Shown here in pieces: positions 7,798-14,988 of a stretch of DNA of 36,871 nucleotides; position 1 is the first letter of the stretch, and each line of letters starts with the position of its first letter. A model generated the notes under the pieces. The model made no database searches. It worked only from the letters and a program-made list of their open reading frames with translations, and was not told where the DNA came from. The stretch spans positions 1 to 36,871 of the forward strand of contig NZ_JABYQT010000017.1 in assembly GCF_020075495.1 (NCBI RefSeq), written 5' to 3'. The stretch is from Vreelandella aquamarina. GTDB lineage: Bacteria; Pseudomonadota; Gammaproteobacteria; Pseudomonadales; Halomonadaceae. A program made the translations under genes and the position numbers.

Positions 7798-8378
7798 TAG
7801 AAGGCCTCCCGCGCGGTGATCGTGCCGCTGGCAATGAGGGCTTGGACGTCGAACATTTGCTCGTCTTCGGATAGCCGCATGACGGCATAGGGCTGTTGAT
7901 AATTCACCGCCTCCCCGTTTGTTGGCGAAACGCGCAGCCACGGCGCAACGGGTATCACCGCGCGGCCTTGGGCGTTGCTGGATACATCGTCCAATACTTC
8001 CAGCAACTGGTTGTTCACGGTGATGTAGTCGCCGGCACGCAGCACCACCTTACTGGCCTGCCAGTTGCGGGTAGCGATCTGGGCGCCGCGCTGGTTGGCA
8101 CCATCCACTACGGCATTTCCGGCGAATGGCCCCGGCGGGCGCGTCCAGGGTCGCAGGCGGAAGGTGCCAGCCATGCCCTGCAGGCGACCAATGAACGTGG
8201 TGAGCGCACGTTCTTTCTCGCGGTTGAGCGACGGGAACTCGAGCGAGCATTGCCAGTACGCGCCAGGGGCACCGGTGATCTGCTGCGACTGCGACAGCGG
8301 CGACGTGAACGCGCGGGTATTGAACCGCCGCCCCCAGCTCATGCGGTGGGGCTTGATGTGTGCGGGCCAGTCGATCAT
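7797..8378 (-). CDS. distal tail-like protein
   Basis: A 193-aa protein encoded directly behind the tape measure gene; its ATG follows that gene's stop without a gap. The segment SLEFPSLNREKERALTTFIG (about 47-66) and a Trp/Pro-rich strand after it match siphophage proteins annotated as distal tail or tail tip components, which join the tail tube to the hub. Position fits a Dit/lambda M-like role. The assignment rests on pattern and order, not a confident family match. Confidence 0.6.
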   Translation of the reverse strand: MIDWPAHIKPHRMSWGRRFNTRAFTSPLSQSQQITGAPGAYWQCSLEFPSLNREKERALTTFIGRLQGMAGTFRLRPWTRPPGPFAGNAVVDGANQRGAQIATRNWQASKVVLRAGDYITVNNQLLEVLDDVSSNAQGRAVIPVAPWLRVSPTNGEAVNYQQPYAVMRLSEDEQMFDVQALIASGTITAREAF

Positions 8379-10964
8379 TTAAACCCCTAGCTGTTGCCGC
8401 AATGGGCCGTTGTCGTTGAAATCTTGAGCCACTTCTCTGAGCGATTGCCGGACAGCATCACCCACAAGCCGCGCCGTCTCCGCTGGGTTGGTTGAACCCC
8501 GCGCATCAACATGAACGACAGGTGCGAAACCAGAGCCTGAATCGCTACCCCCTGGCCGGTTCATCTGGCTTTCCGTCCGCGCCAGCATGGCGTCCATTTT
8601 GGCGTTGGTGTCGTCCAGCGTGCGATCCAGCTTGGCACTGGTGCTGGCGGTGGTGACCTTCTCGCCCTTTTCAAGCAACCAAGTGCCGGTTTCGGGGATG
8701 GAGTCGATACCGTCGTGGGCCATGCCCGCCAGGCCGGTGCCCTGGATCGTAGTCACGATGCCAGCCGTGGCCGCGGCGACGCTGGCCATGGCGGGGATGT
8801 TCGCGGGGAACGGTAGCGCTGCGGCGCCAGCGATACCCTGTTGGATGGAGACAATTGACGACGCGATAGCGAACGCTTTCTCTGCCGCGAACATGGCCTT
8901 GTAGATGCCGCTTTGTTCACCGGCGAACGCTTTGGTGATGCTGGCCATGTCGCCGAACAGGCTTTCGGCGCCGGCCAACTGGGCAATCTGACGAGCTTTC
9001 TCGATGCGCGCCAGCTCGGCCTCGTGTTTCTCCTTGAGCGCTCGCTCCTGCTCATTCCACTGCTCGGTGAGGTCCGCGCGCTCCTGCCGGTAGTTGTTCA
9101 GCATGTCGAGCTGTGTGGCGTACCACTCCTGCAACTGGTTCTCGGCCTCGGCGATTTTGTTCAGCTCACCGAAGGCGCCACCAATGGTGGCATCCAGGCC
9201 GCCGTATGATGGGGCATCTGCAAAGCCTGCGACAGCGATCTTGGCGGCGACCTCAGCATACTCCTCGCCAGCGACATTCGCGGCATCGAGCACGGCGAGG
9301 CGTTCAGCTACCTGGGCGGTGAGACGCTCTTCAGTTGTGCGTAGCTCTACGAGAAGGGCGCGGTAGTCCTCGGCCGCTTTCTCGCTGGCTTCGTAGGCGG
9401 AGATGGTTTCGAGCGCTACGCGGGCTGAGGCAAGCTGCGCATCAGTAGCTCCCTCCTGCGCCAGCTTGTAAAGCACCATTTCATCTTCTGCCATACCCAG
9501 GGTTTTCGCCTGCATCTGTAGCGCGGCAATTTGATTGGCTATGGCCTTTGTTGCGCGCTCGCTCTCGCTGGTCTGATCCTCTGTAGTTTGCGTGGTTTCA
9601 CGGGTCGTGTTCCCCAGCTCGGCCAGCTTTGCATCGATCTCAGCAACCGAGCCGCCAGCGGCCTCAATCGCGTTGCGAGTATCCATCAGCTCGACTTGCA
9701 GATCGTGCAGCGCCTGCTGCGCTTCGCTTCGCTGCCCCATTCCAAAAGCTTGCTGACCGCCAACAGAATTCCACTGACGTTGTTCTTCAGCCACTATTTC
9801 ACGCTGATTGGAAACAGCCATGGCCAGTGTTGTCTGGCGGAACTGCTGAAACTGGCGCTCTGCCTCAAGCATAGCCTTGGCGTTCTTCAGCGCCGCTTGT
9901 GAGTTGGCATCCAGGGCGCTGGTCATGTCGTCTACGCGGTCCGTTGCCGACTGTATCTTGGGCGACACTAGCCCCAGCTCTTCGCGGAACGTGTAGATAG
10001 CGCCCACGGCTGCCCCCGCCACCGTTACCAACGCCCCCAGGGGATTGACGCGGATGGCGGCATTGAACGCCCACTGCGCAATGGTGGCGGCGTTGACGGC
10101 TACACGGTAGGTTACGTAGGCGCCAGCGGCTCCCGCCACGCCTACCGCGATACCTTTCATCACTTCGAGCTGTAGATCGTAATCCCCTGCGTGAAACGCT
10201 TTGGTCACATCGTTGACCGAATCCGCCATGGCGTGCAGCGAAGGCGCCAAACGGACGGCCACCGCATTACCCAACGCTTCGGACGATAGCCCCATACGCG
10301 CGATGGCGTCGTTGGCGTCTTCGATAGCGGCGGCATCCACCATTGATACAGAAAGCCCGTAATCCTCGATCTCCTGACGAGCATTACGGATTGCATCGCC
10401 ACCCTTTAGGAATAGCTCGGTTGCGCCGCGCTGCTCGAAGCCCAACTGCTGGAGGTGTCGGGCGGCCTCTTGCGCAGAAACACCGGAGTCACGGATGCGG
10501 TCAGCTACGTAGGCCAACTGCTGGTCTACGTCCATGCCCTTCATTTCTTGAAGGTTTAGCTTTAACCGCTCTACCGTTTTCAGCGCGGGCCCGCCATTCA
10601 TTTCAACGGCGCCCAGGCGGCGGTTCATGCGGTTTAGCGACGCCTCCATACCATCCAGACCAGAGTCTGATGCAGCCATGTTCACGGCCCTTAAGCCGTC
10701 AATAGTGCCACCCAGCGAACGGGCCAGCTTTGCGTTGGCGTCGATGGTATCCATATTGGATTTGGCATAGGCATAAAGCCCGGCAGCGCCTGCCGCTGCA
10801 CCGGCTGCAATGGCCGCGATGCCCGCGGCCGCCATCTTGGCATCCTTCTCCATTTGACGCATCTTGCGCTGCGTATCTCGCTGGGCCTTATCCATGGGGC
10901 CCGTAAAGTTGCCGGTCTTCAGCACCATATCCAGCGTCAAGCTACCGAGCGAGCGAACCGACAT
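8379..10964 (-). CDS. tape measure protein
   Basis: An 861-aa protein, the longest tail gene after J. Its architecture is standard: a basic helical N-terminus, an Ala/Gly hydrophobic segment at about 46-68, the tape measure core with LGGTIDGLRAVNMAASDSGL near 85-105, further hydrophobic segments at about 272-300 and 720-750, and long Glu/Gln/Ala-rich coiled coils between. It sets tail length and enters the cell envelope with the DNA. At the usual 0.15 nm per residue it predicts a tail near 130 nm. CTGGAG precedes ATG 10964. The upstream neighbour is not the usual chaperone gene but a lipoprotein moron ended by its own terminator. Confidence 0.92.
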   Translation of the reverse strand: MSVRSLGSLTLDMVLKTGNFTGPMDKAQRDTQRKMRQMEKDAKMAAAGIAAIAAGAAAGAAGLYAYAKSNMDTIDANAKLARSLGGTIDGLRAVNMAASDSGLDGMEASLNRMNRRLGAVEMNGGPALKTVERLKLNLQEMKGMDVDQQLAYVADRIRDSGVSAQEAARHLQQLGFEQRGATELFLKGGDAIRNARQEIEDYGLSVSMVDAAAIEDANDAIARMGLSSEALGNAVAVRLAPSLHAMADSVNDVTKAFHAGDYDLQLEVMKGIAVGVAGAAGAYVTYRVAVNAATIAQWAFNAAIRVNPLGALVTVAGAAVGAIYTFREELGLVSPKIQSATDRVDDMTSALDANSQAALKNAKAMLEAERQFQQFRQTTLAMAVSNQREIVAEEQRQWNSVGGQQAFGMGQRSEAQQALHDLQVELMDTRNAIEAAGGSVAEIDAKLAELGNTTRETTQTTEDQTSESERATKAIANQIAALQMQAKTLGMAEDEMVLYKLAQEGATDAQLASARVALETISAYEASEKAAEDYRALLVELRTTEERLTAQVAERLAVLDAANVAGEEYAEVAAKIAVAGFADAPSYGGLDATIGGAFGELNKIAEAENQLQEWYATQLDMLNNYRQERADLTEQWNEQERALKEKHEAELARIEKARQIAQLAGAESLFGDMASITKAFAGEQSGIYKAMFAAEKAFAIASSIVSIQQGIAGAAALPFPANIPAMASVAAATAGIVTTIQGTGLAGMAHDGIDSIPETGTWLLEKGEKVTTASTSAKLDRTLDDTNAKMDAMLARTESQMNRPGGSDSGSGFAPVVHVDARGSTNPAETARLVGDAVRQSLREVAQDFNDNGPLRQQLGV

Positions 10965-10980
10965 ACTTTTCTCCAGGCGT

Positions 10981-11005
10981 AAAAAAACCCGCCAGGGCGG
11001 GTTTA
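10981..11005 (-). terminator. moron terminator
   Basis: On the minus strand, AAACCCGCC pairs with GGCGGGTTT and seven T follow. It lies between the lipoprotein gene (ends 11025) and the tape measure start (10964). Late operon transcription has to read through it, which fits an antiterminated late polymerase; transcripts from a moron promoter would stop here. Confidence 0.8.
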
Positions 11006-11024
11006 TTCGAGTCGAGGTTAGACG

Positions 11025-11633
11025 CTAACGCTTTATGCAGTTATCAATATTCGAAGAAAGCTGCTCCAGAGAGACAAGCGCTAGATCTGGATTAGCGCCT
11101 TGCCACGCTCCGATCTTGTCAAAACCAGAATTCGCTACTGCTCCAGAGTTAAGCTGTGCCTGCTCAAGGTTAGAAAAGCGATAAACGTTTCCGCTTTCGC
11201 CCAATTGCGCTGTCATGGTAAAGCGAACAGCGCGCTTAACGAGAGCTGAGGCTGAGTACTCAGTAATACCCTCCGCAACGATATTCCCGCTTCCTTCCCG
11301 CACAATCACGCTGCCACCGCCAACTGAGTGCTGATTGCTTTGTTGGTAGTAGTTGCCGGTATATGTACCAAAATGACTTCCAGCAGTATCACTTAACGTA
11401 ACACCTCTGTTGGTAACATTCTCAGCCACGCATGCTGCTAGCTTATCTTGGTCAACATCGCCGGCCGATGGATGTGCAAAGGCAACGGATTTTACCGCCT
11501 GGGCATTCACTCCCCCACCCCACTGGCCTAATTGCACATCGCCAAATCGTGAGAAGTCCATCGCCGTTTGTTGAGATGCACATCCAGATAAAAGCGAACC
11601 GGCCACTAAACCAAGCGCTATTTTTTTAATCAC
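11025..11633 (-). CDS. lipoprotein moron (lysogenic conversion candidate)
   Basis: A 202-aa protein with a textbook lipoprotein signal: MIKK, a hydrophobic stretch, then the LLSGC lipobox with the acylated Cys at residue 18 (Ser at +2, which favours the outer membrane). The mature part is Ser/Gly/Thr-rich with no domain that I recognise. It interrupts the conserved order tail chaperone to tape measure, has its own 130-bp leader and a strong terminator, and is lower in GC than its neighbours. Phage-encoded lipoproteins in such positions (for example T5 Llp) often block receptors against superinfecting phage. That role is inferred here, not shown. Confidence 0.8.
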   Translation of the reverse strand: MIKKIALGLVAGSLLSGCASQQTAMDFSRFGDVQLGQWGGGVNAQAVKSVAFAHPSAGDVDQDKLAACVAENVTNRGVTLSDTAGSHFGTYTGNYYQQSNQHSVGGGSVIVREGSGNIVAEGITEYSASALVKRAVRFTMTAQLGESGNVYRFSNLEQAQLNSGAVANSGFDKIGAWQGANPDLALVSLEQLSSNIDNCIKR

Positions 11634-11765
11634 TTTCTACCACCCCTTTTATTTGCGGTACAAATTACCCGTTGAGCTACCTCAGCAAGGAACGTACCGC
11701 ACTTGGCTAAGTTCCGCTAGGACTTTGGTGCGAGCTGCTCGCTCTCAGCGGCGCATGCTTCAGGG
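11634..11765 (-). promoter_or_regulatory. moron leader with inverted repeat
   Basis: This gap between the tail chaperone stop and the lipoprotein start is AT-richer than its surroundings. It contains a perfect 7-bp inverted repeat, GCGGTAC at 11655-11661 and GTACCGC at 11694-11700. On the minus strand, TTGCTG at 11681-11686 is a possible -35, with a TAATTT-like -10 only 15-16 bp later, so the promoter is suggestive only. The repeat flanks that promoter and could be an operator. Confidence 0.4.
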
Positions 11766-12418
11766 CTATCCCCAAGCCTCCATGGCTTGTTCCATGGTCA
11801 GTTCGGGTTTGTCAGTGTGAGGCATGAACTCATGCATTTTCCAAGGCGGTGTGCCTTTACTCCTGTTCATGTTGGCTTGCTGGCAAACGATCTGGGCCGC
11901 CGCTTGCTCAATACGCATGCCGGAGTGCATGCTGCCCCGCTTTTTCCGGAATGCCAACCACTTCAGGAACTCGGGGTTGCTGATGCGCTCTTGCGCTTCC
12001 TCGATTGTCCGGCCGCCGATGCCGTTGAGGACGAGCTCGTGCCAGACTTCTTCTTCGTCGTCGAGCTCGTCGGGCGCTTTCCCAGGCCGCTGACGTCAGA
12101 AATCACGCGCAACAGCTCGTTGGTCAGCTCGGCGCTGAGCGGGCCGCGCTCGTCGTCGGCGGTGCCGATGACGTCTGCGACGGTGAACACCGGGGCGCCG
12201 TCGTCGCCCACGATACAGTGGGCGATTCGGGCGGCCATCACATCGCCCTGGGCGTGCACGGCCTGAATATCGCTTTTGGCCGTGGCGTAGGAAAGCGGCA
12301 GCACGTTTACCGTGGCCGTGAACTCCTGGCCTTCGTGCTTCCATTTGATGCCTTTCTCTACCGGCTTGCGGGATACAAAGCCGCCATTGGCGGCCAGGGT
12401 TTCAATGGATAGCTTCAT
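11766..12418 (-). CDS. tail assembly chaperone GT fusion (-1 frameshift product)
   Basis: Ribosomes that slip -1 on GGGAAAG (12077-12083) read GLGKAPDELDDEEEV and continue in the second frame to the stop at 11766, giving a fusion of about 217 aa. The second-frame part has the features of phage tail protein T: FLKWLAFRKKRGSM, GMRIEQAAAQIVCQQANM and a C-terminal TMEQAMEAWG. It has no convincing start codon of its own. In lambda the G and GT products chaperone the tape measure during tube assembly at a fixed ratio set by the slip. The same role is expected here. Confidence 0.85.
11963..12418 (-). CDS. tail assembly chaperone G-like (0-frame product)
   Basis: A 151-aa product read without slipping. 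ATG 12418 has GGAG 8 bases upstream and follows the tail tube stop by 2 bp. Residues 1-112 (through ISDVSGLG) look like a phage tail assembly chaperone (TAC family). The remaining tail is a low-complexity Ser/Thr/Lys run, as expected where a DNA stretch is constrained by the other frame. The abundant short form would coat the tape measure, and the rare GT form would recruit tube subunits. Confidence 0.85.
   Translation of the reverse strand: MKLSIETLAANGGFVSRKPVEKGIKWKHEGQEFTATVNVLPLSYATAKSDIQAVHAQGDVMAARIAHCIVGDDGAPVFTVADVIGTADDERGPLSAELTNELLRVISDVSGLGKRPTSSTTKKKSGTSSSSTASAAGQSRKRKSASATPSS
12077..12083 (-). other. programmed -1 frameshift slippery heptamer
   Basis: On the minus strand the sequence is G GGA AAG in the chaperone reading frame, the X XXY YYZ form and the same heptamer used by lambda G-T. 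The second open frame begins exactly here and encodes recognisable T-like protein. Confidence 0.88.
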
Positions 12419-12420
12419 GC

Positions 12421-12927
12421 TTATTCTCCACTTGGCGGCTGGGCGGCTTTGCGCTGCCAGGTGCCGCGGCCGCTGCGCTGGAGTGAACCGGCAACGACCA
12501 CGTTGGCGTTGAGCTGGAAGTCGAACGGGAAATCGGCGATGTAGGCGTCGAACGTGTACCAGGTGCGGGTTGTTGGTAGCGTGATCGTATCGCCGGAGGC
12601 TTCGGGCGCGGCTGTTTGCTTGCCTTCGGCGTCCACCGGGCCGTCGCTCCAGCCGACAAACCATTTCAACGTGGGCGTTTGACCGCCTTCGGCCATCTGC
12701 TGGAGTGCAATATGGGAAGGCTCAGCGGGGTCGGCATTGATCGCGAGACTACCTTGCCCGGGTTGCGCCAGCCCGGCTTCGTAGCGCATGGCTTGGGTTT
12801 CTTCGAGGTCGGTCTGGTCGATCTGCGTTTTGGGGCTCGAGCCGGGATTGAACGCGGTCAGGCGTTTGACGCGGACGATCTCGCCGCCGGGCGCTTGGAA
12901 AAAGACGCTGGTGCCTTTGGTCAGCAT
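12421..12927 (-). CDS. major tail tube protein
   Basis: A 168-aa protein. The N-terminus MLTKGTSVFFQAPGGEIVRV and the DQTDLEETQAMRYEAGLAQPG stretch near residues 38-58 are the pattern of lambda V/HK97-type tail tube subunits, with beta strands continuing to YTFDAYIADFPFDFQLNA near the C-terminus. Its rings stack into the tail tube. It lies between the tail terminator and the GT chaperones, the canonical order. Confidence 0.85.
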   Translation of the reverse strand: MLTKGTSVFFQAPGGEIVRVKRLTAFNPGSSPKTQIDQTDLEETQAMRYEAGLAQPGQGSLAINADPAEPSHIALQQMAEGGQTPTLKWFVGWSDGPVDAEGKQTAAPEASGDTITLPTTRTWYTFDAYIADFPFDFQLNANVVVAGSLQRSGRGTWQRKAAQPPSGE

Positions 12928-12938
12928 GGGGCTTTCCT

Positions 12939-13304
12939 CTACTGGGTGGTGTGCGTCCAGCTCACGTCGAAGCTGGTGGTTTTGAGCTGGGTGTTGGGCT
13001 CGGTGCCGGTCCCACCCAGTCGGGTGATATAGGCGTGTGGCTCAATCGCTCGGCGTAGCGCGGCCAACACCGCGTTGACGTCCGACACGGTGGTGGCGTA
13101 GATGTCGACCTGAATGCTCCAGTCGTCCACGTCCGGCGGCTCTGCCAGGTAGTTCTCGGGCACGCCGTTCAACACCTGGTACACGGCGTATGGCTTGGGT
13201 ACGTTTTCGGGGGCGCCGCCGAACGGAAACAGGCGCGTAGGGTTAACCCCGAGCAACGCGGTGACCCCCGCGTTGGCGGCGCAAACTCGAAACAGTGGGG
13301 GCAT
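12939..13304 (-). CDS. tail terminator/completion protein (DUF3168)
   Basis: A 121-aa DUF3168 protein. Typical features are the N-terminal ANAGVTALLG with RLFPFGGAPENVPKPYAVYQ, then VQVDIYA-like strand DWSIQVDIYATTVSDVNAVL at about 61-80 and a beta C-terminus. Family members cap the tail tube once it reaches the tape length and join it to the head. It is placed as in HK97, behind the gp10-like gene and ahead of the tube gene. Confidence 0.85.
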   Translation of the reverse strand: MPPLFRVCAANAGVTALLGVNPTRLFPFGGAPENVPKPYAVYQVLNGVPENYLAEPPDVDDWSIQVDIYATTVSDVNAVLAALRRAIEPHAYITRLGGTGTEPNTQLKTTSFDVSWTHTTQ

Positions 13305-13307
13305 GGG

Positions 13308-13871
13308 TTAGGCTCCGGCTTCCCGGGCTTGCTTGCGCAGGGCGCGGTCAAGCGCGCGGTTGTACTGGGTGATGAATTCGTCTGTTGCTGCCTGGACGCT
13401 CTCAGATAGCGACCGGCGCATGAAGGGTTGAGCCGGTGCGGGGCCTACTTCCTTCCCAAAGAATTCACCGGCTTGAGGGTTTGCCAGAATGCCACCTCCC
13501 TGGGCACGGATAGCATCACGGCCAAACTCGATATGCCGCCAGTGCCGGGTATCACCACCTGGCAGTCCGGAGAATGCTTCTGTCTTTCTCCTACCCCCTG
13601 CGCCACCCATAACACCCACGCGAAATACTAGATCACCGGTTTGACGAAATTCCTTTGGTGAGAACCGCACGGCGATATTCGCGGAAATGTCTTCGGCACT
13701 GACCGGGTCATCGATTTGCTTGGCGTTTTCCTTGGCCTTATCACGGATAAGGTTCGCGGCTTTACGCATGGCAAAGCGGCCGCCCTTCTTGCGTAGGTCG
13801 TAGTTGATGTTGTCCATGCGGGCTAGCAACTGGTCGAGGCCTTCGACATTGAGGGCAACGGGATCAGTCAT
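13308..13871 (-). CDS. HK97 gp10-like neck/tail protein
   Basis: A 187-aa protein of the HK97 gp10 family. It has VEGLDQLLARMDNIN near the start, then RKAANLIRDKAKENA near residue 39, a central Gly-rich strand region, GDTRHWRHIEFG near 105 and a PAQPFMRRSLSES segment near 143, followed by a helical basic C-terminus. These proteins are minor tail/neck components next to the tail terminator. It overlaps the small preceding gene by 8 bp. Confidence 0.82.
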   Translation of the reverse strand: MTDPVALNVEGLDQLLARMDNINYDLRKKGGRFAMRKAANLIRDKAKENAKQIDDPVSAEDISANIAVRFSPKEFRQTGDLVFRVGVMGGAGGRRKTEAFSGLPGGDTRHWRHIEFGRDAIRAQGGGILANPQAGEFFGKEVGPAPAQPFMRRSLSESVQAATDEFITQYNRALDRALRKQAREAGA

Positions 13872-14076
13872 ACGGCACTACGTCGACCTTACCGCGATAG
13901 CGCTTTGAAAGAGCACGCTTGCGGTATTTGTGCAGCTTTACGCGCCCATCTTTGTCAGTCGCATACGCATCGGCTATGCCCCGTTTCGTATCTGCATAAA
14001 AGCAACGCGAAAGCCGTCGACCGTTAACATAGACTTTAAAGCGACCGTGGCCGGGCTTGTAAATATGGCTATCCAT
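13864..14076 (-). CDS. small basic connector-region protein
   Basis: A 70-aa basic protein (Lys/Arg/Tyr-rich) that begins MDSHIYKPGHGRFKVYVNGR. It overlaps both neighbours by 8 bp (13864-13871 and 14069-14076), and this tight packing supports it as real. Proteins like this occur between head-closure and gp10 genes in HK97-like phages with no assigned role. No domain recognised. Confidence 0.65.
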   Translation of the reverse strand: MDSHIYKPGHGRFKVYVNGRRLSRCFYADTKRGIADAYATDKDGRVKLHKYRKRALSKRYRGKVDVVPYD

Positions 14077-14413
14077 CGTTTACCCCCTCGCTGTAGGGCA
14101 GCGTCAGATACTCGCGGGCGCTGTCTTTATCGGGCAACACGCCTTCGATGTTGTAGATGTACCGGCCCTTGCGTACCCGCATCGTGCTATTGACGCCCAT
14201 TCGCTCGCCGGCGTTGAAGCGCATCACAAGCTGGCCCTTCACTTCGGACTGCGCAGCGTTGGCGGCGATGAAGCCGCGCACGCTGAGCGGCTCGATGGCC
14301 ATCCAGGCTTTTCCGACCACTTCCCAGCCCGCCACCATGGCGCCGGTATCGGGATCTTGCACTTCGGCTGGGCGCTCGATGGTGCAGCGGTGGCGGAGTT
14401 TTCCGGCTCTCAT
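14069..14413 (-). CDS. head closure protein
   Basis: A 114-aa protein of the phage head closure family (SPP1 gp16/HK97 gp7-type). Signature stretches are MRAGKLRHRCTIERP at the N-terminus, DTGAMVAGWEVVGKAWMAIE near 22 and SAREYLTLPYSEGV at the end. ATG 14413 is chosen because it overlaps the upstream stop (ATGA at 14410-14413); an upstream in-frame start at 14437 would add eight untypical residues. It seals the portal vertex after DNA packaging and provides the tail docking surface. Confidence 0.83.
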   Translation of the reverse strand: MRAGKLRHRCTIERPAEVQDPDTGAMVAGWEVVGKAWMAIEPLSVRGFIAANAAQSEVKGQLVMRFNAGERMGVNSTMRVRKGRYIYNIEGVLPDKDSAREYLTLPYSEGVNDG

Positions 14414-14718
14414 ACGCCTAGCCTCCGGTATGGCCACAGAATCTCATTCACTGCCGGCGGGAGTGGCTTCTCGCCCTGGCGATCCTCAAACCGGTAGGCG
14501 ATGTAAACCAGCATGGCGGTAGTGATGTCGTCGTCCAGCACCAGCGGGCTTTCTGCGCCGCTGAGCAATGCGGCTTCTGGGGTCTCAAACAGCGACCGGT
14601 CGGTGTAGTTCTCGACATACCGGCGGGCGGCGTTCGAGTACGTTTCGAGCAGCTGATCTTCGTCGGATTCGTCCGGCTCGATGCGGCACTGCTGTTTGAT
14701 AATTTCAAGATCGAGCAT
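14410..14718 (-). CDS. head-tail connector protein (gp6-like)
   Basis: A 102-aa acidic alpha-helical protein with the adaptor family pattern: MLDLEIIKQQCRIEPDESDE at the start, AARRYVENYTDRSLF near 30 and TTAMLVYIAYRFEDRQGEKP near 66. HK97 gp6-type rings sit under the portal. A GTG at 14727 would add three residues; the ATG is preferred because family members begin MLDLE-like. Ribosome binding is weak for both, so translation may rely on coupling. Confidence 0.82.
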   Translation of the reverse strand: MLDLEIIKQQCRIEPDESDEDQLLETYSNAARRYVENYTDRSLFETPEAALLSGAESPLVLDDDITTAMLVYIAYRFEDRQGEKPLPPAVNEILWPYRRLGV

Positions 14719-14739
14719 AGTGAGCACCGAGCGCGGGGG

Positions 14740-14931
14740 TTATTTCTTCGGGGTGGATTTGGAGGCCTTGGCCGGGGTCGCCGGGGGCTTCTCCCCTTCG
14801 GCCTGGGGCGCGGAGGCGTAGCCTTTCTTGATCAGCTCGCGTCCGCGCATTTCGTCGACCGTGGCGGGGCTGCCGGGCTTGCCTACGTCGGTGCCGCCCA
14901 TGTAGATGGGCTTATTCAAAATGACCTGCAT
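14740..14931 (-). CDS. small hypothetical head-region protein
   Basis: A 63-aa protein. The front half (VILNKPIYMGGTDVGKPGSP) looks like a small beta domain and the rear half is a Lys/Pro/Ala tail. Genes of this type commonly follow the major capsid gene in HK97-like phages with unassigned function. AGGTCATTTTG-type context and a purine-rich GGAGAATCATC precede ATG 14931. Confidence 0.65.
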   Translation of the reverse strand: MQVILNKPIYMGGTDVGKPGSPATVDEMRGRELIKKGYASAPQAEGEKPPATPAKASKSTPKK

Positions 14932-14988
14932 GATGATTCTCCAAGGTTAAGGCGCGTCCCTGCGCTCTGGGTCGTCCTGAGGGCGTGC

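Noticed and set aside
11660..11690. tRNA D-arm-like string (AGCTCAACGGGTA) upstream of the lipoprotein gene
   Set aside because: The rest of the cloverleaf cannot be found; it is better seen as the gene leader.
11963..12100. Ser/Thr/Lys low-complexity end of the chaperone considered as a frameshifted pseudogene
   Set aside because: The slippery GGGAAAG in proper phase and the lambda precedent explain it as programmed.
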